64,000 bases of DNA from Myxococcaceae bacterium (GCA_017881265.1 JADGRA010000003.1:1-64000); one strand, 5' to 3'; counted from the first letter of the stretch, positions 48,179 through 57,305 are shown. Notes: generated by a model from the sequence alone, not told the origin. Translations and numbers: made by a program.

Positions 48179-49000
48179 TCAGAAGAGGAGTGCAGCGGTC
48201 ATCCGCAGCTGCCACGTCGGCCCGCCGCTTGGGCGCCAGATGTTGTAGTAGGCGGCCGCATTCAGGTTGAGGGGAAGCCGTCCCAGCCGCAGAAGCTTGC
48301 CGCCGCCGCCGCCCACCGGGAACGTCCACTTGTTGCTGTAGGGCGCGGCCAGCCAGTTGGCGGTGATGAGGGGCGAGGTGGTGAGGTACCAGCCGTCCTG
48401 GAAGTTGTAGTTGACGAAGTACTGCAGAAGGAAACTGTTGACGTTCTGGCTGCCCCCGCCGGCCCAGCTCCAGACGTTGTTGACCAGAATGCCCACCACC
48501 CACGGCCCTGGCATAGCCACCAGCACCGCGGAGGGGCCGAACGTCCACTTGGCTACCCCCAGGGCGGGGCTGGTGTTGGTGGGAAAGCCGAAGACGGGGC
48601 CCACCCCCCAGACCAGACCCCCGGGGTCTCTCGGCGAGATGAAGAGGGTGGTGTTGATGTTGCCGAGCCCGACGATGCTGCCGCCCTGGCCGTTGGGCTG
48701 GCTGATAATTGGGATGATGGTGCGGGTGATGAGGTTGAAGGTCCCCAGGTGGATGGGGATGACGGGCTGGATGTTGAGGACTTCCTGCACGGCATTGCTC
48801 GGCCCTACCCCGAAGTTGGTGTTGCTTTGGAAGGGCACCGTGATGAGGTCCGCCACCGGGTTCTGCGTCTTCTTGGCGAGCGCCTCGGCGTCGTCCTTTG
48901 CCGCTGGCCCCGGGGCGGCCGGTTCCCCCCCAGGGCCCGTGCCCTGGGCCAGCACCTTCGTGCCCAGCACCAGAAGCAGCAGCAGCCCGCGCTTCACCAT
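48179..49000 (-). CDS. Outer-membrane channel-like protein, paralogue of the gene at 3.5 kb
   Basis: 273 residues. Signal peptide MVKRGLLLLLVLGTKVLAQ, then a Gly/Pro/Ala-rich linker, then QNPVADLITVPFQ, NIQPVIPIHLGTFNLITRTIIPIIS, GLGNINTTLFISPRDPGGLVWGVGP, LLQYFVNYNFQDGWYLTTSP. The same blocks in the same order appear in the protein at 3507-4352. It is the 'neuromedin U'-labelled barrel family with a phenylalanine C-terminus (ALLF). It diverges from the OmpA-like gene, sharing about 200 bases of upstream DNA. Substrate unknown. Confidence 0.83.
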   Translation of the reverse strand: MVKRGLLLLLVLGTKVLAQGTGPGGEPAAPGPAAKDDAEALAKKTQNPVADLITVPFQSNTNFGVGPSNAVQEVLNIQPVIPIHLGTFNLITRTIIPIISQPNGQGGSIVGLGNINTTLFISPRDPGGLVWGVGPVFGFPTNTSPALGVAKWTFGPSAVLVAMPGPWVVGILVNNVWSWAGGGSQNVNSFLLQYFVNYNFQDGWYLTTSPLITANWLAAPYSNKWTFPVGGGGGKLLRLGRLPLNLNAAAYYNIWRPSGGPTWQLRMTAALLF

Positions 49001-49199
49001 GACGAGAGATAACCCCCGACGCCGAGCGTCAAGCGGGCCAGCGTAGGGGATTTTTGTGTTTCCTCCACGCCAAAACGTGCGCCGGGGCAGCGGTGCCGTT
49101 CCCTTTTGCACTCGGACCCACGTGCGGGCATTGTGCGCCGCAAGCGCCGTCCCGGGGCACTTCAGCCCGTCCACCCACAGCCCCGCCAGGAGAGTCCCC

Positions 49200-49895
49200 A
49201 TGTTGAGTGTCCTTCGTAACACCACCGCCGTCCTCGGCCTGGCGGCGCTGGCTGCCGGCTGCGGCGGCGTGTCCCAGGAGAAGTACAACGCCGCCGTCAC
49301 CGATGCGGACAAGTACAAGCAGGACGCCGCGGCGCAGGGCCAGCGCGTCACCGACTGCGAAGCCAAGCTGGGCGCCACGTCCACCAAGGTGACGGGACTC
49401 GAGCAGTCGAATGCGACGCTGGAGCAGAAGAATGACGACTACAAGCAGATGAGCGCCGCGCTGGCCGCCGACACGGCCGCGGGCCAGCTGGAGATTGCCA
49501 ACCTGGCCGGCCTGGTCACCATCCGCCTGCCGGAGAAGCTGCTGTTTGCGCCCGGCTCGGCCGCCATCATCAAGGGGGGCAAGGCCGAGTTGAAGAAGGT
49601 GGCCGCCGCCATGAAGGGCGTCAGCAACCGTGTCTTCTACGTGGCCGGTAACACGGACAACAAGCCCATCAAGACGAAGCAGTTCCCCTCCAACTGGGAA
49701 CTCTCCACGGCGCGCGCCCTGTCGGTGTTGCACTTCTTCATCGCCGAAGGCGTGGACCCGAAGACGCTGGGCGCGGCGGGCTATGCGCAGTTCCACCCCA
49801 TCGCCTCCAACGACACCGCCGAGGGGCGGGCGAAGAATCGCCGCATCGACATCGGCATGGCCCCGCCGCCGAGCGACCTGCCCACCATCAAGTAG
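49200..49895 (+). CDS. OmpA-family peptidoglycan-binding lipoprotein
   Basis: 231 residues. Lipoprotein signal with lipobox LAAGC (Cys about residue 21). A helical, coiled-coil-like segment (TDCEAKLGATSTKVTGLEQS) leads to the OmpA C-terminal domain: LLFAPGSAAIIKGGKAELKKVAAAMK, VAGNTDNKPIKT, ARALSVLHFFI and GYAQFHPIASNDTAEGRAKNRRIDI, the last with the conserved NRR motif that binds peptidoglycan. It anchors the envelope to the cell wall. ATG 49200 follows AGGAG. Confidence 0.92.
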   Translation: MLSVLRNTTAVLGLAALAAGCGGVSQEKYNAAVTDADKYKQDAAAQGQRVTDCEAKLGATSTKVTGLEQSNATLEQKNDDYKQMSAALAADTAAGQLEIANLAGLVTIRLPEKLLFAPGSAAIIKGGKAELKKVAAAMKGVSNRVFYVAGNTDNKPIKTKQFPSNWELSTARALSVLHFFIAEGVDPKTLGAAGYAQFHPIASNDTAEGRAKNRRIDIGMAPPPSDLPTIK

Positions 49896-49926
49896 CCAGC
49901 ACCGGCGCCCTGGCCATCGGACGGAG

Positions 49927-49949
49927 GGCCCCCCGGCACCGGAGGGGCC
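49927..49949. terminator. Bidirectional GC hairpin between convergent genes
   Basis: GGCCCCCCGG pairs with CCGGAGGGGCC around a two-base loop, with one bulged A, between the OmpA-like gene (stop 49895) and the convergent oxidoreductase (stop 49955). It probably ends transcription from both sides, though no T-run is present. Confidence 0.45.
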
Positions 49950-49954
49950 TTCCC

Positions 49955-51022
49955 CTAGAAGGCGCGCAGGTACTGCTTGGGGATGCGCCGTGCCCCGGGC
50001 TGCCCCAGCGCTTGGGCGGCGTGCAGCGGCCAGTACGGGTCGCGCAGCATCTCGCGCGCGAGCAGCACGAGGTCCGCGCCGCCCCCGCGCACGACGGCGT
50101 CGGCCTGGGCCGCGTCCGTCAGCATGCCCACCGCGGCGGTGGCCACCCCGGCCTCGGCGCGGATTTGGCGGGCGAAGGGCACCTGGTAGCCGGGCCCCAC
50201 CGGGATGGAGGCCCCGGGGACGAGGCCGCCGGAGCTGCAGTCCAGAAGGTCCACTCCCTCGGCCTTCAGCCCCCGGCTGAGGGCGACGCTGTCCTCGGCC
50301 GTCCAGCCACCCACCACCCAGTCGCTGCAGGACAGCCGGGCCAGCAGCGGCAGCCGCTCCGGCCACACGGCGCGGACGGCGCGCACCGTTTCCAGGGCGA
50401 AGCGGGTGCGGTTCTCGAAGGTGCCGCCGTATTGGTCCTGCCGGTGGTTGGACAGCGGCGAGAGGAAGCTGTGGGCGAGGTAGCCGTGGGCGAAGTGCAA
50501 TTCCACGACGCGGAAGCCCGCGCCCAGGGCCCGCCGGGCGGCGGCCACGAAGGCTTCCTGCACGGTGCGGATGTCGCCCTCCGTCATCTCGCGCGGCAGG
50601 ACGGCCTCGGCCGAGAAGGGCAGGGCGCTCGGCGCGAGGGGCTCCCAGCCGCCTTCTTGGGGGGACAGCCCGCGGCCGCCTTCCCAGGGCACGGCCGAGC
50701 TCGCCTTGCGCCCTGCGTGGGCCAGCTGCACGCCGGGCACCGCGCCATGCGCCTCGACGAATCGCGCGATGCGGGCCAGCATCTCCACGTGGGCGTCCTT
50801 CCAGATGCCCAAGTCCGCCGGCGTAATCCGCCCGCGGTCCTCCACCGCCGCGGCCTCCGTCATAACCAGGCCCGCCCCGCCCACGGCACGCGAGCCGAGG
50901 TGCACCAGGTGCCAGTCGCCGGCAAAGCCGTCCTGGGAGCTGTACTCGCACATGGGCGAGACGCCGATGCGGTTGGGGAGGGTGACGCTACGCAGCGAGA
51001 GCGGGTCGAACAGGGAAGGCAT
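49955..51022 (-). CDS. NADH:flavin oxidoreductase (Old Yellow Enzyme, YqjM-like)
   Basis: 355 residues, a TIM-barrel flavoprotein. Signatures: LRSVTLPNRIGVSPMCEYSS with the MCEYS segment of thermophilic-like OYEs, GVQLAHAGRKAS with the FMN-binding Gln, VVELHFAHGYLAHSFLSPLSNHRQDQYGG with the two catalytic His/Asn-type residues in HFAHGYL (H-x-x-H), and RIPKQYLRAF. It reduces activated C=C bonds with NAD(P)H. ATG 51022 is the start. The class V PLP-enzyme gene ends 38 bases upstream of it in the same direction. Confidence 0.92.
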   Translation of the reverse strand: MPSLFDPLSLRSVTLPNRIGVSPMCEYSSQDGFAGDWHLVHLGSRAVGGAGLVMTEAAAVEDRGRITPADLGIWKDAHVEMLARIARFVEAHGAVPGVQLAHAGRKASSAVPWEGGRGLSPQEGGWEPLAPSALPFSAEAVLPREMTEGDIRTVQEAFVAAARRALGAGFRVVELHFAHGYLAHSFLSPLSNHRQDQYGGTFENRTRFALETVRAVRAVWPERLPLLARLSCSDWVVGGWTAEDSVALSRGLKAEGVDLLDCSSGGLVPGASIPVGPGYQVPFARQIRAEAGVATAAVGMLTDAAQADAVVRGGGADLVLLAREMLRDPYWPLHAAQALGQPGARRIPKQYLRAF

Positions 51023-51060
51023 GGGGGAAGAAGGGGTAGTCGCCGCGGGCCCGGCGCGCC

Positions 51061-52545
51061 CTACAATTCGAAGAGGCGTTCCACCGAGTTGTCGGTGTCG
51101 TCCCGGACGTGGCGGAATTCGTTGGTGGTGCTGGAGTAGCGGTAATCGGTCCCCCACGCTTCGGCATGCTCGACGCAGCTGCGGACAGCCGCCGCCAGGG
51201 CGTGCACCTCCTCGGTGGTGGTGGTGGGGTGCAGCGAGATGCGCACCCAGCCTGGCTTCTCCGAGAGGTCGCCCCGGTCAATCTTCGAGGTGATGCGCTG
51301 CGAGCGATTGGGGTCGACGTGCAGCAGGTAGTGCCCGTAGGTTCCGGCGCAGGAACAGCCTCCGCGCACCTGGACGCCGAAGCGGTCGTTGAGCAGCCTC
51401 ACCAACAGGTTGTAGTGCAGGTCCTCGACGTAGAACGAGACGATGGCCAGCCGGTCCTCGAGGTGGTCGGCGAGGATGTGCAGCCGGGGGATGGCGCGCA
51501 GCTCGCCGAGGAGGATGCGGAGCAGCTCGCGCTCTTGCTCGAGCATGCGCCCGGTGCCCATGGCCTCCTTCAGCTGCACCGCCAGCGCCGCCTTGATGGT
51601 CTGCAGGAAGCCCGGCGTTCCCCCGTCCTCGCGCGCCTCGATGTTGTCCACGAAGCTGTGCTGCTGCCAGGGGTTGGTCCAGTTCACGGTGCCGCCGCCC
51701 GGCTGGTCCGGGACGCGGTTGTGGTACAGCTGTGAGTTGAAGACGAGGACGCCGGAGCTCCCCGGACCGCCGAGAAACTTGTGCGGCGAGAAGTACACGG
51801 CGTCCAGCCGCTCCAGCGGCTCGGCCGGGCGCATGTCGATGTCGACGTAGGGCGCCGACGCGGCGAAATCCACGAAGCAGTACCCGCCGTTCTCGTGCAT
51901 GACGCGCGCCAGCGCGTGCACGGGGGTGCGGATGCCGGTGACGTTGGAGCAGTCGGTGAACGCCCCCAGCTTCAGCGGCCGCTCCCGGTAGCGCCCGAGC
52001 GCCTCGGCCAGGTTGGCCGGTGACACCTGGCCGAGCGCGTCCGGAGGGATGACTTCCACGTCGGCCACGGTTTCCAGCCAGGAGGTCTGGTTGGAATGGT
52101 GCTCCATGTGCGTGACGAAGACGACAGGCCGCAGCGCCTGCGGAAGCTGGCAGAAGGGCGCCAGCTGCTCCGGCAGACGCAAACCCAGCATCCGCTGCAG
52201 CTTGTTCACCACCGCCGTCATGCCCGAGCCCTGGGTGATGATGACATCGTCCGGTCCGGCGTGGACATGCCGCTTGAGGATGGCCTGGGCGTGCTGGTAG
52301 GCGCGCGTCATGGCGACGCCGGTGGTGCTGGACTCCGAGTGGGTGTTGCCCACCAGCGGCCCGAACTGCTGCAACAGGCACCTCTCAATGGGCCCGTACA
52401 GCCGTCCGCTGGCCGTCCAGTCCGCGTACAGAAGCCGCTGCTCTCCGCACGGGCCGGCAAAGGCGTGGCGGATGCCGACGATGCCGTCGCGGAATTCCGC
52501 GAAAAAGCGAGCGAGCGGCCCTGCCTCTGGCGCGGGGAGGCGCAT
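51061..52545 (-). CDS. Class V aminotransferase/cysteine desulfurase-like PLP enzyme
   Basis: 494 residues, longer than usual for the family (about 400). The substrate-binding region YADWTASGRLYGPIE opens it; VGNTHSESSTTG and VIITQGSGMTAVVNKLQ follow. The PLP Lys is in VYFSPHKFLGGPGSSGVLV. The C-terminal lobe has VRGGCSCAGTYGHYLLHV with Cys residues in the position of the desulfurase's catalytic loop, so cysteine desulfurase or a related lyase is plausible. A late helical extension ends with YRYSSTTNEFRHV. The ATG at 52545 lies inside CGCATGC; no strong RBS. It precedes the Old Yellow Enzyme gene, possibly as an operon. Confidence 0.82.
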   Translation of the reverse strand: MRLPAPEAGPLARFFAEFRDGIVGIRHAFAGPCGEQRLLYADWTASGRLYGPIERCLLQQFGPLVGNTHSESSTTGVAMTRAYQHAQAILKRHVHAGPDDVIITQGSGMTAVVNKLQRMLGLRLPEQLAPFCQLPQALRPVVFVTHMEHHSNQTSWLETVADVEVIPPDALGQVSPANLAEALGRYRERPLKLGAFTDCSNVTGIRTPVHALARVMHENGGYCFVDFAASAPYVDIDMRPAEPLERLDAVYFSPHKFLGGPGSSGVLVFNSQLYHNRVPDQPGGGTVNWTNPWQQHSFVDNIEAREDGGTPGFLQTIKAALAVQLKEAMGTGRMLEQERELLRILLGELRAIPRLHILADHLEDRLAIVSFYVEDLHYNLLVRLLNDRFGVQVRGGCSCAGTYGHYLLHVDPNRSQRITSKIDRGDLSEKPGWVRISLHPTTTTEEVHALAAAVRSCVEHAEAWGTDYRYSSTTNEFRHVRDDTDNSVERLFEL

Positions 52546-52711
52546 GCAAGGGCGATTCTCACGCCTCGTGGCCTGCGCGCAAGGGGCCCCCCCTGGGCGA
52601 CGGCGGCCCGCCCCGGGGCGACTTGCCGTCCCGTGCCTTGCATTTGTCACCCCGCGGGGGGGCGAAAAGCACACAGGATGGGCTTTGCTGACTTAACCTG
52701 CCGGATGGACC

Positions 52712-54847
52712 ATGGCCCGCGCCCAGCGCAAACCCACCAAACCCAAGGCGTTGCCCCCCGCTGAGCCGGCCCACTACCTCAACCGGGAGATGTCCTGGCT
52801 GGCCTTCAACGAACGGGTCCTCGAGGAGGCCGCCGACCCGGCCTGGCCCCTTCTGGAACGCCTGAAATTCTTCGCCATCTTCCACTCCAACCTGGACGAA
52901 TTCTTCATGATTCGCGTCAGCGGGCTGCACGGCCAGCTGGTGCAGCCGGACGTGGAGCGCAGCCCCGACGGCCTGAGCGCCCGGGAGCAGCTCACCCGCA
53001 TTGCCGAGACGGTGCGCCGGCAGCTGCGCACCGCCTCGGAGCTGTTCGCCAAGCAGCTGGTGCCCGAGCTGTCCACGGCCGGCGTGCGGCTACGCACCTG
53101 GGAATCGCTCGAACCGGAGCTGCAGGAGCGAGCGCGGGCCTACTTCCACACCACCGTCTTCCCCGTCCTCACCCCGCTGGCGGTGGACCCGGGCCATCCC
53201 TTCCCCTTCATCTCCAACCTGTCGCTGTCGCTGGCGGTGGAGGCCGAGGACCCGGAGGCCGAGCTGCGCCGCTTCGCCCGCGTGAAGGTGCCGGAGATTC
53301 TGCCGCGCTTCGTCCCGCTGGACGCCTTCCGCGAGCCGCACCCGGCGGACCCGGCCGCCCCGAGCGAGTTTCTCCCGCTCGAATCGCTCATCTCGGCCAA
53401 CCTGGATGCCCTGTTCCCGGGCATGCGCATCCTCGGCGTCTACCCCTTCCGCATTACCCGGGACATGGACATCGAGATTATGGAGGACGAGGCGGACGAC
53501 CTCCTCGTCACCATCGACCGCGAAATCCGCCGCCGGAAATTCGGCGCGGTGGTGCGACTGGAGGTGGACCCGGCCACCCCGGACCGCATTCGCGCCTTTC
53601 TGCTCTCCAAGCTGGAGATTGACCAGGAGGACCTCTACGAGACGCCGGCGCCGCTCGGGCCGTCGGCCCTCTTCGCGCTCGCCGGGCTTCCCCGGCCGGA
53701 GTTGCACGACGCGCCCTTCGTCCCCGCCGTCCCGCGGGAGTTTCTCGACGCGAGCGACCCATTCGAGGCCATCCGGGCCGGGGACGTCCTTCTGCATTTG
53801 CCCTACGACGCCTTCACCCCGGTGCTCACCTTCGTGCGAAAGGCGGCCGAGGACCCGGCGGTGCTGGCCATCAAGATGACGCTGTACCGCACCGGCTCCA
53901 ACTCCGAGATTGTGAAGAGTCTCATCGCCGCCGCCGAGAACGGCAAGCAGGTGGCGGTGGCCATCGAGTTGAAGGCCCGCTTCGACGAGCAGAACAACAT
54001 CGAATGGGCCCGGGCGCTGGAGCGTGCCGGCGTGCACGTCTTCTACGGAAGCGCCGGGCTGAAAATCCACGCCAAGGTCACCCTGGTGGTCCGTCGCGAG
54101 GAGGACGGAATCCGGCGCTACGTCCACCTCTCCACCGGCAACTACAACGCCGCCACCAGCCGCATCTACACCGACCTCGGCCTCTTCACCTGTGACCCGG
54201 ACTTGGGCGAGGACGCGACGGAAGTCTTCAACTCCCTGTCCGGCTTCTCCAAGGGGAGCCACTACCGCAAGCTGGCGGTGGCGCCCACCACGCTGGCCGA
54301 GCGGGTGCTGGAGAAAATCGACGGGCAGGCCGAGCGCGCGCGCGCCGGGAAGCCAGCGCGGATTTTTGCCAAGATGAATGCCCTGGTAGACGCGCCCGTC
54401 ATCCAGGCCCTGTACCGGGCCAGCCAGGCCGGCGTGGAGATTGACCTCGACATCCGCGGCATCTGCTGCCTTCGGCCGGGCGTGCCGGGCCTTTCCGAAA
54501 ACATCCACGTCTTCTCGGTGGTGGGGCGCTTTCTGGAACACGCGCGCGTCTTCGTCTTCGGCCCGCCGGGCGAGGAGGAATTCTTCCTCTCCTCGGCCGA
54601 CTGGATGCCGCGCAACCTGTACCGCCGGGTGGAGCTCCTCTTCCCCGTCACCCGGGAGGCCCTCCGCGAGCGCATCCGCAGCGAGGTGGTGGAGCCTGTC
54701 CTGAAGGACAACTGCCGGGCGCGCGACCTCGACGCCTCCGGCGTGTACCACCGCCGCCACCCGGGGCCCCAGCAGCCGCCGGTGGATGCGCAGCTGGGCG
54801 TCCTCACCCTCGTCATGCGCCACGGGCTGCGCGCCCTGCAGCCGTAG
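52712..54847 (+). CDS. ppk1: Polyphosphate kinase 1
   Basis: 711 residues. Conserved blocks: YLNREMSWLAFNERVLEEA at the N-terminus, FHSNLDEFFMIRVSGL, VAIELKARFDEQNNIEWARALERAGVHVFYG and GLKIHAKVTLVVRRE (histidine of the active site), then STGNYNAATSRIYTDLGLFT and HARVFVFGPPGEEEFFLSSADWMPRN with the second His. The enzyme forms polyphosphate from ATP. ATG 52712 lies after a Pro-free stretch. It diverges from the class V enzyme gene. Polyphosphate fits the storage and stress theme of PhaB. Confidence 0.96.
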   Translation: MARAQRKPTKPKALPPAEPAHYLNREMSWLAFNERVLEEAADPAWPLLERLKFFAIFHSNLDEFFMIRVSGLHGQLVQPDVERSPDGLSAREQLTRIAETVRRQLRTASELFAKQLVPELSTAGVRLRTWESLEPELQERARAYFHTTVFPVLTPLAVDPGHPFPFISNLSLSLAVEAEDPEAELRRFARVKVPEILPRFVPLDAFREPHPADPAAPSEFLPLESLISANLDALFPGMRILGVYPFRITRDMDIEIMEDEADDLLVTIDREIRRRKFGAVVRLEVDPATPDRIRAFLLSKLEIDQEDLYETPAPLGPSALFALAGLPRPELHDAPFVPAVPREFLDASDPFEAIRAGDVLLHLPYDAFTPVLTFVRKAAEDPAVLAIKMTLYRTGSNSEIVKSLIAAAENGKQVAVAIELKARFDEQNNIEWARALERAGVHVFYGSAGLKIHAKVTLVVRREEDGIRRYVHLSTGNYNAATSRIYTDLGLFTCDPDLGEDATEVFNSLSGFSKGSHYRKLAVAPTTLAERVLEKIDGQAERARAGKPARIFAKMNALVDAPVIQALYRASQAGVEIDLDIRGICCLRPGVPGLSENIHVFSVVGRFLEHARVFVFGPPGEEEFFLSSADWMPRNLYRRVELLFPVTREALRERIRSEVVEPVLKDNCRARDLDASGVYHRRHPGPQQPPVDAQLGVLTLVMRHGLRALQP

Positions 54848-54925
54848 CTGACCCTGGACCCGCCGCCGTCACCTCCCGGGGGCCTCGCGCGGCCCAGGAG
54901 GGGGCCGTGGTGGGCAACTCCCACA

Positions 54926-54945
54926 CCGGGCCCGCTCCGGCCCGG
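54926..54945 (+). terminator. Terminator-like hairpin after ppk
   Basis: CCGGGCC-CGCTCC-GGCCCGG is a perfect 7-bp stem about 80 bases after the ppk stop, followed by GGTGCAAAAAG rather than a T-run. It is likely a transcription terminator or processing site. The 215-base gap up to the next gene (54848-55062) holds nothing else recognisable. Confidence 0.4.
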
Positions 54946-55062
54946 GGTGCAAAAAGTGCTTAAGCCGGGCGCGCCGGGTACGCTTTAAACGGAGCGCCAC
55001 CCCCCCCCGGGCGTCCGGCCGTCACGGCCGGGGCCCACTTTACGGTGGCCCCTCGTGAGCGA

Positions 55063-55755
55063 ATGAAACGCACCTCGACCGCTGGACTTCTCGTCGGCCT
55101 CCTCCTCACAGCCCAGCCCGTGCTTGCCCAGGACGAGTACGAGAACGGCATGGGAGAGCTCAGCCTCAACGCAGGCTTCGCGCTGCCGCTCGGCAACGCC
55201 GCCGGGACCAACCCGCTGTCGCCCAGCACTGGCTCGCTCAGCGAATCGGACGTCATCAACTTCTCGGTGCCGTTCGGCATTGCCATCGGCTACCGGATTG
55301 CCGGCGTCGTCTTCATCGGCGGGACGTTCACCTACGCGCCCTTCGGTTCGCCCAACAGCTCCGCCCCGCTCTTCAGCACCTGCGCCGTGTCGGGCACCAG
55401 TTGCCACTCCACCACCTACCACGCCGGCTTTACCGTGCAGTGGCACCCCTGGGGGAGCCGGGGGCTGGACCCCTACATCGGCGTTGGGGCCGGCTACGAG
55501 TGGCTCCAGGTCGACGTCTCCGGCAACAGCACGCCTTTCTCCGTGCAATACAACGGCTTCACGTGGCTGGACGTCCCGCTCGGCGTCGACTTCCGGCTGA
55601 GCAAGGACATCCGCCTGGGGCCCTACCTGGACTTCATGATGGGTGAGTACAGAAATGCCAGCGTCACCCTCACCGGTGTCTCGGGCCTCATCTCGCCGCG
55701 GGCCATTCACTTCTGGCTGGCCGGCGGGGTGCGCATCGTCTTCTTGAGTCTGTGA
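55063..55755 (+). CDS. Outer-membrane beta-barrel protein
   Basis: 230 residues with signal peptide (TAGLLVGLLLTAQPVLA). Strand blocks include GELSLNAGFALPLGNAAG, FGIAIGYRIAGVVFIGGTFTYAPFG, DPYIGVGAGYEWLQVDVSG, DVPLGVDFRLSKDIRLGPYLDFM and a C-terminus of hydrophobic strand VRIVFLSL. It resembles OmpW/OprF-type small barrels, unrelated in detail to the others here. The RBS is weak (GAGCG). A short gap leads to the xni-like gene on the same strand. Confidence 0.72.
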   Translation: MKRTSTAGLLVGLLLTAQPVLAQDEYENGMGELSLNAGFALPLGNAAGTNPLSPSTGSLSESDVINFSVPFGIAIGYRIAGVVFIGGTFTYAPFGSPNSSAPLFSTCAVSGTSCHSTTYHAGFTVQWHPWGSRGLDPYIGVGAGYEWLQVDVSGNSTPFSVQYNGFTWLDVPLGVDFRLSKDIRLGPYLDFMMGEYRNASVTLTGVSGLISPRAIHFWLAGGVRIVFLSL

Positions 55756-55773
55756 CGCCTTTCGCCTGTGTGA

Positions 55774-56652
55774 ATGCGCCTCCACCTCGTCGACGGCACG
55801 TACGAGTTGTTCCGCGCCCACTTCAGCCCGCGGCCCGGACACCACGACCCGAAGGGACGTGACCGGAAGGCCACCGTTGGCCTGCTGGCCTCGCTGCTGG
55901 CGCTGCTGGGGGATGCGCAGGAGAAGGTGACGCACCTGGCGGTGGCCTTCGACAACCCCATCCGTTCCTTCCGCAACCAGCTCTTCGACGGCTACAAGAC
56001 GGAGGAGGGGGTGCCGGCGGAGCTGCTGGCGCAGTTTGACGTGGCCGAGGAGGGGACCGCCGCCTGCGGCATCACCGTCTGGTCCATGGACGACTTCGAG
56101 GCCGACGATGCGATGGCCACCGGGGCGGCGCGCTTGGCCGACGCTGTGGAACAGGTGCGCCTCCTCACCCCGGACAAGGACCTCGGCCAGTGCGTCCGCG
56201 GCCGCCGCGTGGTGCAAGTCGACCGCATGCGGGGCAAGGAATTGGACGAGGCCGCGGTGACGGCGCTGCGGGGCGTTCCGCCGGCCCTCATTCCGGACTG
56301 GCTGGCCCTGGTGGGGGACACGGCCGACGGCATTCCCGGCCTCCCCGGCTTCGGCGAGAAGGGGGCGGCCGCCGTGCTGCGGGCCTTCGGGCCCCTGGAG
56401 GCCATCCCCACCGACGTCGCCCGCTGGCCGAAGGACCTCCGCAGCCGGGAACGCCTGGCCGGGGTGTGGGCCGAGCGGCGCAAGGACGCCTTCCTCTACC
56501 GCACGCTGGCGACGCTGCGCACCGACGCGCCGGTGACGCCCACGCTTTCGGCCCTGCAGCACGCGGGCGTCCCCCGGGAACGTTTCTTGGCCTTCTGTGA
56601 CGCCCTGGGGTCCCAGACGCTGAAGAGTCGGCCGCCCCGGTGGGCCCGGTGA
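55774..56652 (+). CDS. 5'-3' exonuclease / flap endonuclease-like protein
   Basis: 292 residues in the FEN/Xni-like family. Opening MRLHLVDGTYELFRAHF; DNPIRSFRNQLFDGYKTEEGVP; the acidic metal site MDDFEADDAMATGAARLAD and RLLTPDKDLGQCVRGRRVVQVDR; and the H3TH motif DWLALVGDTADGIPGLPGFGEKGAAAVL. It should cut single-stranded flaps or gapped DNA without a polymerase domain. Its last four bases overlap the kdsC start. Confidence 0.9.
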   Translation: MRLHLVDGTYELFRAHFSPRPGHHDPKGRDRKATVGLLASLLALLGDAQEKVTHLAVAFDNPIRSFRNQLFDGYKTEEGVPAELLAQFDVAEEGTAACGITVWSMDDFEADDAMATGAARLADAVEQVRLLTPDKDLGQCVRGRRVVQVDRMRGKELDEAAVTALRGVPPALIPDWLALVGDTADGIPGLPGFGEKGAAAVLRAFGPLEAIPTDVARWPKDLRSRERLAGVWAERRKDAFLYRTLATLRTDAPVTPTLSALQHAGVPRERFLAFCDALGSQTLKSRPPRWAR

Positions 56653-57209
56653 CGGGCCCAAGAAGACGTCCGCGGGGGCGGACGAGGCTGCCCCAGCTTT
56701 CTCTGGCGGAGGCCCGCGCCCGGGCCCGGCGCATCCGCTTGGTGCTGGCCGACTGCGACGGCGTCCTCACCGACACGGGCGTCTTCTACGGGGAGTCGGG
56801 CGAGGTGATGAAGCGCTTCAGCATCCGCGACGGCATGGGGGTGGAACGCCTGCGGCTGGCCGGCGTCGACAGTGGCATTGTGTCCGGAGAGGTGAGTCCG
56901 TCCATTGCCCGGCGCGCGGAGAAGCTGGCCATTCGCCACGTGCTTCTGGGGGTGAAGGACAAGCGCGCCGCGGTGGCTGCCTTGTGCGCCCAGGAAGCCC
57001 TCACCCTGGGCGAGCTCGCCTACATGGGCGATGACGTCAATGACGTGGCCGTCCTGGAGGCGGTGGGAAAGGAAGGCCTCACCGGCGCGCCGGCCGACGC
57101 CCTGCCGGAAGTGGCCGCCCGCGTGCACCACCGCTGCGCCGTGGCAGGCGGGCAGGGGGCCTTCCGGGACTTCGCCGAGTGGCTGCTTGCCCTGCGGGGC
57201 GAGAAGTAG
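56649..57209 (+). CDS. kdsC: KdsC-like HAD phosphatase (3-deoxy-D-manno-octulosonate-8-phosphate phosphatase family)
   Basis: 186 residues. Catalytic Asp motif I is LVLADCDGVLTDTGVFY; FSIRDGMGVERLRLAGVDSGIVSGE provides motif II; MGDDVNDVAVLEAVG is motif IV. Small C0-type HAD enzymes of this size are KDO-8-P phosphatases. GTG 56649 overlaps the exonuclease stop (GTGA). No kdsA, kdsB or kdsD is beside it, unusual for KdsC, so related phosphatases remain possible. Confidence 0.85.
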   Translation: MTGPRRRPRGRTRLPQLSLAEARARARRIRLVLADCDGVLTDTGVFYGESGEVMKRFSIRDGMGVERLRLAGVDSGIVSGEVSPSIARRAEKLAIRHVLLGVKDKRAAVAALCAQEALTLGELAYMGDDVNDVAVLEAVGKEGLTGAPADALPEVAARVHHRCAVAGGQGAFRDFAEWLLALRGEK

Positions 57210-57305
57210 TCCAGAGGGGCGCCCTCGGCCCCTGTCGCGTGCGTGACGTTTGCTACCGGGCGCTGGCCCGGGCGCGCACCGAAGGCGTAAGGAAGGGCTT
57301 CCTGC

